The notes: generated by a model not told the origin, from the sequence alone. A stretch of DNA of 64,000 bases from Melioribacter sp. (GCA_020723965.1 DYHW01000004.1:62001-126000), one strand, 5' to 3'; positions 1-9,697 are shown, numbered from the stretch's first letter. Numbers and translations are program-made.

Positions 1-230
1 TTAAAAGCTTCTTGACGTTCTTTGCTGGTGTGCATTGCCATAAAAGTTTTTTCACTTTCATGCTCTACCAGCGAAACATAGTTTTGACCACCTTTCGTAA
101 CTTTCAACAGCTGTCGTGAAATAAATCCGTCAAAATTCTTGTAAACACTATTGGACCATTTGAACCATTCCAGAAACTCGGGTTCTTTACCGGCTTTGAT
201 TGGTGGAAACTCAATTATGTTAATAAACAT
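1..230 (-). CDS. ABM-like (antibiotic biosynthesis monooxygenase fold) protein, C-terminus cut by window edge
   Basis: I translated this by hand from an ATG at 228-230; 76 codons stay open to base 3 and the frame continues past base 1, so the gene is incomplete. It begins MFINIIEFPPIKAGKEPEF and contains the GFISRQLLK and YVSLVEHESEKTF stretches typical of the small ferredoxin-like ABM dimer fold, which includes heme-degrading and quinone-type monooxygenases. The hemerythrin gene upstream on the same strand ends 33 bp away, so the two may be co-transcribed. The fold assignment is from pattern only; the substrate cannot be told. Confidence 0.6.
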   Translation of the reverse strand, partial: MFINIIEFPPIKAGKEPEFLEWFKWSNSVYKNFDGFISRQLLKVTKGGQNYVSLVEHESEKTFMAMHTSKERQEAF

Positions 231-263
231 AATTCATCTCCATTACATTTTCTTTTTTGATCA

Positions 264-725
264 CTAAATTTCAGCTGGACTTTTGAATTTCTCTTTTAAG
301 TATTCGCCGATAAGAATAGCGGCGGGATACAAAACTTCTTCCTCGGTCTGAGCATGAAGAATCATTTTCTTTCCCAATTCTTCGTACTCCGGTTTATTTT
401 CCACTTTAGAAGCCGATATTAGCTTTTGAATTGCAGCTTTGATCATATCATGCTCTTTCAAAATTTGAGGAAGTTCCAGCTTAAGTCTTTCAGTCATATC
501 CCAAACGGGTTTCATCTCATCGGTTATTAACCCTTTGGCGAGATCGGTTAATAAGCCGAGAGGAGGTGTAGCAAATTCTTCTTCTTTAACAAAATGAGGA
601 TGAAGAATTTTAGCAATGTTTTGTGCAGCTATTCCCACAGCTCCTTGTTCGCTGATGGCGCGTTGCATCTGCTCATGGATTACTTCATGTTCTTCTTTTA
701 ACGGTTTAGGAATATTGAATTGCAT
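264..725 (-). CDS. Hemerythrin HHE-domain protein
   Basis: This is a 153-residue cytoplasmic four-helix protein with the hemerythrin metal-ligand pattern: H13 and H17 on helix 1, H42-P-H44 with E48 shortly after, a later KEHDMI histidine, and LHAQTEEEVLYP near the C-terminus. Family members bind a non-heme di-iron centre and handle O2, NO or iron, and some repair nitrosylated iron-sulfur clusters. It has no signal peptide or extra domain. A Crp/Fnr-type regulator lies 0.9 kb upstream on the same strand, which would fit a nitrosative or redox response, but that link is inferred from position. Confidence 0.85.
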   Translation of the reverse strand: MQFNIPKPLKEEHEVIHEQMQRAISEQGAVGIAAQNIAKILHPHFVKEEEFATPPLGLLTDLAKGLITDEMKPVWDMTERLKLELPQILKEHDMIKAAIQKLISASKVENKPEYEELGKKMILHAQTEEEVLYPAAILIGEYLKEKFKSPAEI

Positions 726-845
726 TTTCTTTCCCTTTTTATTCTGCCATTTTTTTTATCCGTGAATTATTAATTGTGCCGTCTTAATAAATCTGTAAAA
801 AATTATCAATACTCTTTCTTTTTGAAAGAGGGATTGATGCGTCAA

Positions 846-1460
846 TTAATGGGAATGAGCTTCAGAATTTTCTTCACCGTGAGCTGTGCCGGTAGTCATT
901 TGATAAACTTTTTCTACAAAGTGAACATATTCAACGTAAGCTTTAACATACTCTCTACCAGCATTAACATCATTTGGATCAAAATTCTTTTTACTTAAAG
1001 CACTTACATAAAGTGGATGTAATCCATTATGCATTGCATCCTGTAAGAATTTTACCAACTCCTTAGCGGAACCAGACTCAATTGCTTTATCTGCAGCGGG
1101 AATAGCGGGGCCAAGATCGCGACCCGCAGGTTTAAGTCCGGTATATGGCGCTCCTTCTCCGGCTCTGTGAATTCTTACTAACGTTTCAAAGAAATACATA
1201 TCCGCGAAATCTTTTGCTTCCGGCGATAATTTTCTTACAGTAAGAGTTTTGTTGAATGCGGAAATAATTTCTTCCTGCTGTTCTTGCTTTACCCATTTCA
1301 GGACAAGCTTAACGTTTCCAGATTCCAGCGCCTTACGAGCGTCTTTAACAACTGGACCATCCAATCCGTCACAGTGAGCTAAGGATTGTGTAAATGAGAA
1401 CAAAAATAAAAATGCAGTGATTGCTGACAGTCTTATAGGTTTTGATTTTGTGAGTATCAT
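846..1460 (-). CDS. DUF6448 family exported protein
   Basis: This is a 204-residue protein with a hydrophobic signal peptide ending near SLAHCDG. I chose the ATG at 1458-1460 over an upstream TTG at 1485-1487 because GGAG lies 8-11 bases before it. The mature part carries the conserved stretches AHCDGLDGPVV, FFETLVRIHRAGEGAPYTG and GPAIPAADKA that I associate with DUF6448, a periplasmic family of unknown function. The C-terminus is His/Glu-rich (HGEENSEAHSH), which could bind metal. It sits between a hemerythrin gene and a Crp/Fnr regulator gene, all on the minus strand. The biochemical role is unknown. Confidence 0.8.
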   Translation of the reverse strand: MILTKSKPIRLSAITAFLFLFSFTQSLAHCDGLDGPVVKDARKALESGNVKLVLKWVKQEQQEEIISAFNKTLTVRKLSPEAKDFADMYFFETLVRIHRAGEGAPYTGLKPAGRDLGPAIPAADKAIESGSAKELVKFLQDAMHNGLHPLYVSALSKKNFDPNDVNAGREYVKAYVEYVHFVEKVYQMTTGTAHGEENSEAHSH

Positions 1461-1575
1461 GGTATAGCTCCTTTTTTTCAAGTGCAATATCCAACTATTG
1501 GAACAGATATCTTTTGACTTAAGTCGGATTTAGCATTTTTTAAAAAGAAAAAATGGGAAACAATAGAATAGAAAT

Positions 1576-2283
1576 TTATCTGGCTAAAGCTTTCAATTTT
1601 TTCAAATCAAGAATAAAAATTGATTTACCGGCGACTCGAATTATTTTTTCGTTTTGTAATTTTTTAAGCAGTCTAGATAATGTGTCGGTGATTGTCCCGA
1701 TATAAGAAGCAATATTTTTTTTTGATATATTAAGTCTTACAAATGGTTCGGGAAAATTGTCTGTCCCGGCTTTTTTGATTTCTTCGAGAAGATATCTTGC
1801 AAACCGGTTCGTTACTTCTTTGGTAGAAAGTTCTTCAACTTTTTGAGTAAGACGACGCATTTTTTTTGCAAATCCGGTCAGCATATTAAAACAGATAGTA
1901 GAATTATTCTTTATCAGTTTAATAAATTCTTTATGTGGGATGAAAACTAAAACCGAATCACTAATTAGCTGTGCGTTTACAGGATAGTTACCGCCTTCAA
2001 AAAGCGGGACATCGCCGAATGACTCAAATGGTTTAATTAGATGAAGAATTGACTCCCCTCCTTCATGAGATATTTTATAAATTTTAACCGAGCCGTTTAA
2101 AAGTATATAAAATCCTTTGTAGGCATCTCCTTCCCAAAATATGATTTCGTTTTTTTTGTAATTGAGAATCTTGCTAATGGAAATTATTTGTTTTAATTGT
2201 AGGGCAGTAAGCCCTGAAAAAAGAGGAAAATTACGGTAAGTATCATCGGATATTTTTTGTTCATTTCTCACTCTAAGGGCCAT
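1576..2283 (-). CDS. Crp/Fnr-family transcriptional regulator
   Basis: This 235-residue protein has an N-terminal cyclic-nucleotide-binding-like beta-barrel (about residues 18-130, including FGDVPLFEGG) and a C-terminal winged helix-turn-helix (about 165-230, ISKKNIASYIGTITDTLSRLLKKL). The N-terminal cysteine cluster of oxygen-sensing FNR is absent, so the signal is more likely a small molecule or heme-bound gas, as in DNR/NnrR-type members. The DUF6448 and hemerythrin genes follow on the same strand and are plausible targets. The effector cannot be named from the sequence. Confidence 0.85.
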   Translation of the reverse strand: MALRVRNEQKISDDTYRNFPLFSGLTALQLKQIISISKILNYKKNEIIFWEGDAYKGFYILLNGSVKIYKISHEGGESILHLIKPFESFGDVPLFEGGNYPVNAQLISDSVLVFIPHKEFIKLIKNNSTICFNMLTGFAKKMRRLTQKVEELSTKEVTNRFARYLLEEIKKAGTDNFPEPFVRLNISKKNIASYIGTITDTLSRLLKKLQNEKIIRVAGKSIFILDLKKLKALAR

Positions 2284-2456
2284 ATCATGTGATCGAATTT
2301 TTTTGTTAGTTGTAATTTAAGAGAAGTAGAATAAATAATTGGCAATAATTAAACAGCTATTTTAAGAAACCAATTTTTGTGCTAAAGCCAGTTGTCTCTA
2401 TTTAACAGAGATAGTTTCAGCGATCGAGCGTCCAGCAACCAATATCTATCAAGCAG

Positions 2457-3821
2457 CTATTTGATCCAAACAGTTTTAATATTCACAAATTCTTTGATGC
2501 CATAATGCGAAAGTTCTCTTCCATAACCGGAATTTTTAACGCCCCCAAAAGGCAATCGCGGATCGGACTTAACCATTCCATTGACAAACACTGAACCGCT
2601 TTCAATTTTTCGTGCCAGCTCTTTCGCTTTTGAAATGTTTGAAGTCCACAGAGATGCGCCGAGACCAAACTGTGAATCGTTAGCAATAGCTATTGCACCA
2701 TATTCATCTTTTGCTTTTATAAGCGAAGCAACAGGACCAAATATTTCATCATCGTAAGCAGGCATTCCTTTGCTAAGGTTTGCAAGAATAGTCGGCTCGT
2801 AATAAAATCCTTTCTGTTCGAGTCGCTTTCCCCCGCACAAAATTACAGCGCCCTTTGCGACTGATAGTCTAACTTGTTCATCAAGTTCAAGCAATAAATC
2901 TTCCCGAGCAATAGGACCAAGTTCTGTTTCCGTATTCATGGGGTTTCCAACAATTACTTTTTTCATTAGTTGAACAAATTTCTTTTCGAACTCATTATAA
3001 ATTTTTTCCACAACTATAAACCGTTTTGCTGCGATGCAGCTTTGTCCGTTATTTATAAGCCGTGCCGTTACAGCAGTTTTGACCGCTTCATCAATGTCTG
3101 CATCTTCAAGAACAATGAAAGGATCGCTGCCGCCAAGTTCCAACACTGTTTTTTTTAATTTTGCACCGCATGCTTGCGCAACATGTTTTCCCGCCGGCTC
3201 ACTTCCGGTTAGCGTTGCCGCTTTTACTTTTGGATGATCTATAACATCTTTTACCAATGATGAACCAATAAGCAAAGTTTGGAAAGTGTGTTGGGGAAAA
3301 CCAGCGCGCATAAAAATTTCTTCGATAGCAAGTGCGCTCATAGGAACGTTGGATGCGTGTTTGAGAATTCCTACATTGCCCGCCATCAAAGCAGGAGCGG
3401 CAAAACGGAATACTTGCCAGAATGGAAAATTCCAGGGCATCACAGCAAGTATAATTCCGAGCGGGTCGAATTGCACAAAACTTTCCGAGGCGTCAGTTTG
3501 AACAATCTCATCACGTAAAATTAATTGAGCGTTGTCTGCATAATAATCACAAACCCATGCGCACTTTTCAACTTCTGCAATTGCTTGAGTAATTGGCTTT
3601 CCCATTTCAAGAGTTAAAATCTTTCCGTAATGCTCCTTGCGGTCGCGAAGAATAAGCGCGGCATTTTTCATTAGTAGTGAACGCATCGCAAAATTTGTAT
3701 CACTCCATTTGAGAAAAGCATCGTGCGCATAGTCGATCATTTCAAAAACTTCTTTGCGAGAGCATTCGGCAAAAGTTTTTTCAACCTTACCTGTTGCTGG
3801 ATTAATAGTTTGAATAGGCAT
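2457..3821 (-). CDS. NAD(P)-dependent aldehyde dehydrogenase, succinate-semialdehyde type
   Basis: This 454-residue ALDH oxidises an aldehyde to the acid. It has the full motif set: MPWNFPFWQ for cofactor binding, TGSEPAGK, the general base in [11 protein letters not shown], the catalytic cysteine in [12 protein letters not shown], and EIFGPVA near the C-terminus. Length and the short N-terminus match the Sad/YneI-type succinate-semialdehyde dehydrogenases, which complete GABA or 4-hydroxybutyrate breakdown. No GABA transaminase is nearby, so the true substrate is uncertain. It appears to be transcribed alone. A small hairpin with TCTCT/AGAGA arms lies downstream near 2393-2413. Confidence 0.85.
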   Translation of the reverse strand: MPIQTINPATGKVEKTFAECSRKEVFEMIDYAHDAFLKWSDTNFAMRSLLMKNAALILRDRKEHYGKILTLEMGKPITQAIAEVEKCAWVCDYYADNAQLILRDEIVQTDASESFVQFDPLGIILAVMPWNFPFWQVFRFAAPALMAGNVGILKHASNVPMSALAIEEIFMRAGFPQHTFQTLLIGSSLVKDVIDHPKVKAATLTGSEPAGKHVAQACGAKLKKTVLELGGSDPFIVLEDADIDEAVKTAVTARLINNGQSCIAAKRFIVVEKIYNEFEKKFVQLMKKVIVGNPMNTETELGPIAREDLLLELDEQVRLSVAKGAVILCGGKRLEQKGFYYEPTILANLSKGMPAYDDEIFGPVASLIKAKDEYGAIAIANDSQFGLGASLWTSNISKAKELARKIESGSVFVNGMVKSDPRLPFGGVKNSGYGRELSHYGIKEFVNIKTVWIK

Positions 3822-3883
3822 ATTTTATTTCCATGCTCGGCTTCTTTGTAAATTAAGATTAGACAAGAAAGAGAATAAAAGAA

Positions 3884-4345
3884 CTACTCAGGTCTAAATC
3901 CGCGCGAATCATACCAATACTCATCACCAGAATATCTTAAGCTCGGGTCAATAATAATCAGAACGGGGTAACCATATTTGGTATCGAAATCAACATAATA
4001 AGAGCCGATAGTTTTCCCCTTCAATGCAAACAACAGATCAAAAAGCTGGTCGGCAGTTTTATAGTATTTTATTTTTTCGGCAGGAAGAGGAATATCGGTG
4101 CCTTTAAATGTTGTTTTTATAATTGTGTTATTATCAACTGAAACAGTGATTGTATCTGCTGAAGCACCGGGCACGCCAAAAATCAATTGATGAAACGAAT
4201 ATTTTTTGATGTTGAGCGATTTCCAATGCCTGTGTGCGTCTTCTAGTCCTGGAAAAGTTGTGGTTACCCCTGCATCGCCGCAAGAAATAAATAGAATGCT
4301 TGTTAAAGCGGCGGTCAGAAAAATAAATGAATTTCTATTTTTCAT
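3884..4345 (-). CDS. DUF6174-like lipoprotein
   Basis: The product is a 153-residue predicted lipoprotein. The start is placed at the ATG at 4343-4345 because it gives a clean signal sequence (MKNRNSFIFLTAALTS) ending in a lipobox ILFISC; longer readings would run into the kinase gene upstream. The body (HRHWKSLNIKKYSFHQLIFG, then a VDNNTI and a YGYPVLIIIDPS strand) resembles the DUF6174 domain, a small envelope beta-rich family with no known role. It starts 50 bp after the ATP-cone kinase stop and may be co-transcribed with it. Confidence 0.6.
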   Translation of the reverse strand: MKNRNSFIFLTAALTSILFISCGDAGVTTTFPGLEDAHRHWKSLNIKKYSFHQLIFGVPGASADTITVSVDNNTIIKTTFKGTDIPLPAEKIKYYKTADQLFDLLFALKGKTIGSYYVDFDTKYGYPVLIIIDPSLRYSGDEYWYDSRGFRPE

Positions 4346-4394
4346 AGTAAAGCAGTCTTCAAAATGATAGTTAATGAAATTTATTTTGCTACAA

Positions 4395-5738
4395 TTAATG
4401 ATAATTGATAGAGCTTCCGCCGATAAACTCGCGCAGGACGGAATCACCCGGCACGGAAGAATCATCTTCAACCGGTTCAATAGCTTCTAACATTTTCATC
4501 ACACGAGCCGCTCTTGTATAGGCGTCTTCGCGTAAAGGATCTCCTTTGTATTTGCTTTCCCATTCCTCGAAACTTTTTAAAAGTTTAGGACGATACAAAG
4601 GGACTTCGAACGGCATTGAAGTATTTATAATATAATCTGCTGTACTGCTGTAAGGAAGAATATTTCTTTTTTCTGAAGAGCGCACATAATGCCAATGCAA
4701 TAATGTTTGCTCTGGGTTGTAAGCGCGATGAACAGAATCGCGCAGCATTCGGCGAATCAACCGTAAATCTGTCCAGCGGATATACTGCCCATCTGGCATT
4801 TTCATTTGGAGAAGGGGTTCTAGATATAACTTGAATTTTTGCGATGCGGGGATCTCTTTGCTGAAATCCGGGAATAAGCCGTGTAAGCTGTCTATCAACA
4901 AAACTTCATTTTCGCGTAATTGTATTGGAGTGCGGTCGGGATATCTTTTGCCTGCTTTGAAATCGTAATAAGGAATTTTCACCTCTTCTTCTGCGGCAAG
5001 CCGCTTTAGATGATCGTTTATCATTTCAAGATCGAGTGCTTGCGGAGTTTCAAAATCGTAATCACCAAATTCATCTTTGGGGTGAAGTTCAAGATCGAAG
5101 AAATAATTATCAACTATCAGTGGAACGAAGCGCATTCCCAACTTTTTCAAGCGTTGTTCAAGTTTATATGTGGTTGTAGTTTTGCCCGAAGAAGAAGGAC
5201 CGCTAACCATAACCATTTTAAGATAGCTGCTTCTATCTTTAATCATCTCTGCGGCGGTATCAAGCTCTGTTTCGTATGCGCTTTCTGCTTCATGAACAAT
5301 ATGAGGAAATTCTCCATTCCTAATTCTTGCGTTTACCGCTTCAACAGTGTGAAGATTATGTGAAACAGCCCAATCGAGCGAGCGCCAAACTTTTGCCCAG
5401 GGAATATTTTCCAAAGTTCTTGAAAAATGGCGGGAATCGGCTTGTCTTCTGCGCGACGCTTCTTCTCTATACAGAATAAATTCTTTTGCTACTTTTGCGT
5501 GTCCGTTCTCTATCAAAACTTTTTCTATAATGTCCTGAATTTCTTCAACGTGCGGTTTGTAATCATGTTCAAATTTTTCTTCCATCAATGCAATAACCTG
5601 CTTAGAAAGTTCGGCTGCTTTTTCTTTATCGCGTCCGCCAACCGAAACAGCAGCTCTGTAAATTACATTTGCTATTCTATCCGGATTAAAAGGGACAATA
5701 GCCCCGCTTCTTTTAATCACAAATTTGAATTTGCTCAT
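4395..5738 (-). CDS. ATP-cone / uridine kinase-like P-loop fusion protein
   Basis: This 447-residue protein has two parts. Residues about 3-92 form an ATP-cone, the nucleotide-sensing module of ribonucleotide reductases and NrdR (FVIKRSGAIVPFNPDRI at the start, then FILYREEASRRRQAD). After a linker, a P-loop at G180-T187 (SGPSSSGKTT) opens a uridine kinase / phosphoribulokinase-type domain with DNYFFDLELHPKDEFGDYDF and FPDFSKEIPA motifs. The family phosphorylates a nucleoside or small alcohol with NTP. The fused sensor suggests feedback by ATP/dATP, which is inference. The start is backed by GGAG upstream of the ATG. Confidence 0.8.
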   Translation of the reverse strand: MSKFKFVIKRSGAIVPFNPDRIANVIYRAAVSVGGRDKEKAAELSKQVIALMEEKFEHDYKPHVEEIQDIIEKVLIENGHAKVAKEFILYREEASRRRQADSRHFSRTLENIPWAKVWRSLDWAVSHNLHTVEAVNARIRNGEFPHIVHEAESAYETELDTAAEMIKDRSSYLKMVMVSGPSSSGKTTTTYKLEQRLKKLGMRFVPLIVDNYFFDLELHPKDEFGDYDFETPQALDLEMINDHLKRLAAEEEVKIPYYDFKAGKRYPDRTPIQLRENEVLLIDSLHGLFPDFSKEIPASQKFKLYLEPLLQMKMPDGQYIRWTDLRLIRRMLRDSVHRAYNPEQTLLHWHYVRSSEKRNILPYSSTADYIINTSMPFEVPLYRPKLLKSFEEWESKYKGDPLREDAYTRAARVMKMLEAIEPVEDDSSVPGDSVLREFIGGSSINYH

Positions 5739-6064
5739 TTTTTCTCCTTGTAAATTAAAGGGAGTAGAAATTTACTATAATAATATAGTGAGACTATCTT
5801 AAAATTGCAGATAGCGTTTTTATGGTGCATACTGAGATTTTTTACTACAAAAATTTTTAAGCGTTATTTCGGTTAACCGCAGAATCTACATAGGAAATAA
5901 GGTGCAGCGTATAGCCGCTTAGTAACAAAAACACACACATTTTTATTTAATCCTATGCGGAATTCTATTGAACCACATTTTAGCACGTATTATTTTGTAA
6001 TCAGAACAACAGCAATTTTAACTCTTATATACGCTTCACATTAAAAACAAAAACGAGGTCAATA
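5739..6064. other. Divergent intergenic region between the ATP-cone kinase and the prolyl oligopeptidase
   Basis: This 326-bp AT-rich gap must hold the promoters for both divergent genes. I see no coding potential, tRNA or strong hairpin. A GAGGT ribosome-binding stretch at 6054-6058 belongs to the TTG-initiated gene at 6065. Confidence 0.5.
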
Positions 6065-8182
6065 TTGGATTTCATAAAAGATTTTTATTCGTTTATAATA
6101 ATCGTTTTTTTATGCTACAACATACTGGCAGCTCAGGATAAAAATTCAAAACCGCCGGCGGCTAAAAAGATACTGCACGAGACAAAGATTCACGGAGAGA
6201 CGCTTATTGATAACTACTTTTGGCTGCGCGAAAAAACAGGTCCGGAAGTATTCAATTATCTAAAAGCAGAGAACGCTTTCACAGAAGCGGTAATGAAGCC
6301 GACCGAAAAACTTCAGGAGAAACTTTACAAAGAAATGCTCTCTCGCATTAAGCAGACCGATCAAAACGTTCCTTACAAAAAAAACGGGTATTATTATTAC
6401 ACAAAAAATGTTGAAGGAAAACAATATCCTATTTTCTGCAGAAAGAAAGGAAATTTGAAGGCAAAAGAAGAGATAACGCTTGATATGAACGAGCTTGCTA
6501 GGGGACACGCATTCTACAGTATTTCTAATTACGAAGTAAGCGATGACGCCAATCTTCTCGCGTTTGGGGTTGATACAACAGGATTTCGCCAGTACCTTTT
6601 GCAAGTGAAAGATTTACGGACGGGGAAAATTCTAAATGATTATGCCGAGCGTATTGTTTCTATTGATTGGGCGGCAGACAATAAAACTTTGTTCTACGTT
6701 CAAGAGGATGCTGTAACAAAGAGAGCTAATAGATTATTCAAACATCAGCTCGGCAGCAATAACGATAAACTTATTTATGAAGAGAATGATGAATTGTACG
6801 ATATCAATCTTGGCCGAACGAGAAGTAAGGAATTTATTATGCTCGTCTCGGCAAGCAAAACAACTAGCGAAGTACGATATCTTTCTTCGAAAAATCCCGA
6901 AGGGGAATTTAAGCTGTTTTATCTCAGACAGAATGATATTGAATATTATGTAGATCATATTGGCGACAGCTTTTATATCAGAACAAACGACATGGGAAAA
7001 AATTTTAGATTGGTTACAGCTCCGGTGAAAGACCCGAAAAAAGAGAATTGGAAAGAAATTCTTCCGCACCGAAAAGATGTTATGCTTAATGGCATTGAAT
7101 GTTTTTCCGATCATTTTATAACGCGTGAAAGAAAAAATGGAATTCCCGCATTTGGTATAACAGATCTGAAAACAGGCAGCTCGCACTACATAGAATTTAC
7201 GGAACCGGTTTACAGCATTTCCCCCTCTAACAATGAAGAGTTCAACACGAAATGTTTCCGGCTGAATTATCAATCACTTATTACGCCGCAATCAATTTAC
7301 GATTACGATATAACAAAACGTCAATTAAAATTACTGAAGCGAGAGCCGGTTTTGGGCGGATACGATATGAAGAATTACAAGTCGGAACGGCTGGTTGCTA
7401 AAGCATCTGACGGCACTATGATTCCGATATCTATTGTATATAAAAAAGAATTAAAACTTGACGGCGAGCGACCTTTGCTGCTTTACAGTTACGGCTCTTA
7501 CGGTTCTTCAAGCGAAGTTACTTTTGCATCATCAAGATTAAGCCTGTTAGATAGAGGAATTATTTACGCAATAGCGCATATACGCGGCGGGGGCGAGTTT
7601 GGAAAGGAATGGTATGAACAGGGCAAACTGATGAAGAAAAAAAACACATTTACAGATTTTATTACTTGTGCAGAACATCTGATAAAAGAAAAATATACTT
7701 CATCGGAGCAATTGATAATTAGCGGCGGTAGCGCTGGCGGCTTGCTGATGGGCGCTGTTACAAATATGCGCCCTAATCTCTTCAAGGCTGTAGTTTCTTA
7801 CGTTCCATTCGTTGATGTAATCAACACAATGCTCGATGAAACTCTGCCTCTCACAACTCAAGAATTTTTGGAATGGGGAAATCCAAAAGAAAAAGAGGCG
7901 TACGATTATATGAAAAGTTATTCCCCTTACGATAACATAGAACCGAAAAATTATCCGACTATGTTGATAAAAACTTCGCTAAATGACAGCCAGGTTATGT
8001 ATTGGGAGCCGGCAAAGTATGTTGCAAAGTTGCGAGCAACAAAAACGGACAGCAATCCTCTCTTATTTAAAATTAAATTGGAGCCGGGCGGGCACGGCGG
8101 CGCTTCGGGTAGATATGACCGCCTGAAAGATACGGCTTTCGATTACGCTTTTATGCTTTGGCAGTTGGGAATTGATGAATAA
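6065..8182 (+). CDS. Prolyl oligopeptidase family serine peptidase (S9)
   Basis: This 705-residue S9-family peptidase cleaves after proline in short peptides. An N-terminal hydrophobic stretch (FIIIVFLCYNILAA) suggests export. A beta-propeller spans about residues 90-420, followed by the alpha/beta hydrolase domain with the nucleophile elbow GGSAGG, a conserved HIRGGGEFG loop, and a catalytic His in GGHGGASGR near the end. The start is TTG, accepted because GAGGT lies 6 bases upstream and the signal sequence begins there. The gene stands alone between a divergent gene and a 348-bp gap. Confidence 0.9.
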   Translation: MDFIKDFYSFIIIVFLCYNILAAQDKNSKPPAAKKILHETKIHGETLIDNYFWLREKTGPEVFNYLKAENAFTEAVMKPTEKLQEKLYKEMLSRIKQTDQNVPYKKNGYYYYTKNVEGKQYPIFCRKKGNLKAKEEITLDMNELARGHAFYSISNYEVSDDANLLAFGVDTTGFRQYLLQVKDLRTGKILNDYAERIVSIDWAADNKTLFYVQEDAVTKRANRLFKHQLGSNNDKLIYEENDELYDINLGRTRSKEFIMLVSASKTTSEVRYLSSKNPEGEFKLFYLRQNDIEYYVDHIGDSFYIRTNDMGKNFRLVTAPVKDPKKENWKEILPHRKDVMLNGIECFSDHFITRERKNGIPAFGITDLKTGSSHYIEFTEPVYSISPSNNEEFNTKCFRLNYQSLITPQSIYDYDITKRQLKLLKREPVLGGYDMKNYKSERLVAKASDGTMIPISIVYKKELKLDGERPLLLYSYGSYGSSSEVTFASSRLSLLDRGIIYAIAHIRGGGEFGKEWYEQGKLMKKKNTFTDFITCAEHLIKEKYTSSEQLIISGGSAGGLLMGAVTNMRPNLFKAVVSYVPFVDVINTMLDETLPLTTQEFLEWGNPKEKEAYDYMKSYSPYDNIEPKNYPTMLIKTSLNDSQVMYWEPAKYVAKLRATKTDSNPLLFKIKLEPGGHGGASGRYDRLKDTAFDYAFMLWQLGIDE

Positions 8183-8530
8183 CTTTGAACTGGAGTAAAT
8201 AGACCGGCTCCAGCTTTCCGAGTCGATGAACACTACGAACAAATACACAGTAATGGTTATTGTTTGAGTGATTAAATAAAGTGTAGTTTTTAGTACCACT
8301 CTAAAATAATTATGTTGGCGGTTGAGGTCTCGGCTTAGCTACACTCAAATAGAAAATGTCTTCTCTTCAACAAATAAATTTTTCTATTCCTCTTTAGAAA
8401 TGCGTTGTACATAAACGTTCACTCTTCGTTTTCTGTTGATATCAAAAACAAGTAAGTGCTAATGTTGAGTTACTAAGAACAATTTTTTTCTTAGTGAAAT
8501 ATATTTAACAAACCGCAAAATGGAGGGGCA
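8183..8530. other. Intergenic region downstream of the prolyl oligopeptidase gene
   Basis: This 348-bp gap holds a weak terminator-like hairpin (CTGGAG at 8190-8195, CTCCAG at 8208-8213, then a pyrimidine run) and, at its right end, the strong ribosome-binding site GGAGGGG of the next gene. Nothing else is recognisable. Confidence 0.4.
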
Positions 8531-9697
8531 ATGAAACATCAACCAATCTCAATTTTAGTTTTATCTCTTCTTTTAATTCCAGCTTTTGCTTTTTCTCAAG
8601 CCAAAAAAAAGAAAGACATATACGAATTCAAAACAATTTATGAAGTAAAAACCACGCCAGTAAAAAACCAGGCAAAAACGGGAGCGTCGTGGTCGTTTGC
8701 AACAACATCTTTTGTTGAAACAGAATTGATTAGAATGGGAAAAGGCGAACATATTCTTTCTCCAATGTATAATGTTCGCTATGCGTATCCGCAAAAAGCA
8801 GAAAACTATATTCGCTACGCGGGGTTAACAAATTTTGACGAGGGAGGACAAGCTCACGATGCGATGAAAATGATAAGAGAGTATGGATTAATTCCGGAAG
8901 AAATTTATAAAGGGATGAAAATTAAAGAAGAGGAACACAATCATGGAGAGATGCACGCAGTTCTTAAAGCGATTATTGACGCGGTAAATAGAAATAGAGG
9001 CGGTAAAATTACGAGCCGCTGGAAGGAAGCCTTTGAATCTACGCTTAACATTTATCTTGGCGTTCCGCCCAAAGAATTTAATTATCAAGGGATAAAATAC
9101 ACGCCAAAAAGTTTTTGCGAATCATTCGGGTTTAATCCGGATGATTATGTGGAACTAACATCTTTTTCGCATCATACAGATTACGCTCAGTTCAATCTTG
9201 AAATTCCAGATAATTGGAGTAAAAACAAATATTACAACATTCCTATGAACGATATGATCCACTTGATCGATTCTGCTCTTTCGAGAGGATATTCGGTTGT
9301 TTGGGCTGGCGATATAAGCGAAAAAACTTTCGACAAAAAGAAATGTATTGCTATAATTCCCTCGACCGAAGAAACAAGCGATGAGGATTCAAAAAAAGAA
9401 GATGACGATAGCGACCATCCAGCTAAAGAAAAATTTATAACGCAAGAAATGCGTCAAGAATCTTTTGATAACCGGACAACCTCCTATGATCACATGATGC
9501 ATATAACAGGGTTGGCAAAAGATCAGAACGGGTACAAGTTTTATTATGCGAAGAACTCTTGGGGAACAAAAGAAAAAAAATATGGCGGCTATTGGTATAT
9601 GTCAGAACGCTATTTCCGCTTAAAAACAATTGCAATACTGGTTCATAAGAATGCTATGCCCCGGGGAATAAAAGCAAAGCTAGGATTGTTAGGATAG
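8531..9697 (+). CDS. C1-family (bleomycin hydrolase / aminopeptidase C-like) peptidase homologue with Cys-to-Ser active site
   Basis: This 388-residue secreted protein (signal peptide ending near FAFSQA) belongs to the Bacteroidota bleomycin-hydrolase-like C1 peptidases. The oxyanion Gln (PVKNQ, Q47), His321 (DHMMHITG) and Asn342 (KNSWG) are present, but the catalytic position in the normal CWSF motif reads S53 (GASWSF, codon TCG at 8687-8689). It is therefore either a serine variant or a pseudoenzyme. The C-terminus keeps the family tail (AILVHKNAMPRGIKAKLGL). An acidic insert (SDEDSKKEDDDSD) precedes the His region. A strong GGAGGGG ribosome-binding site supports the start. Confidence 0.85.
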   Translation: MKHQPISILVLSLLLIPAFAFSQAKKKKDIYEFKTIYEVKTTPVKNQAKTGASWSFATTSFVETELIRMGKGEHILSPMYNVRYAYPQKAENYIRYAGLTNFDEGGQAHDAMKMIREYGLIPEEIYKGMKIKEEEHNHGEMHAVLKAIIDAVNRNRGGKITSRWKEAFESTLNIYLGVPPKEFNYQGIKYTPKSFCESFGFNPDDYVELTSFSHHTDYAQFNLEIPDNWSKNKYYNIPMNDMIHLIDSALSRGYSVVWAGDISEKTFDKKKCIAIIPSTEETSDEDSKKEDDDSDHPAKEKFITQEMRQESFDNRTTSYDHMMHITGLAKDQNGYKFYYAKNSWGTKEKKYGGYWYMSERYFRLKTIAILVHKNAMPRGIKAKLGLLG

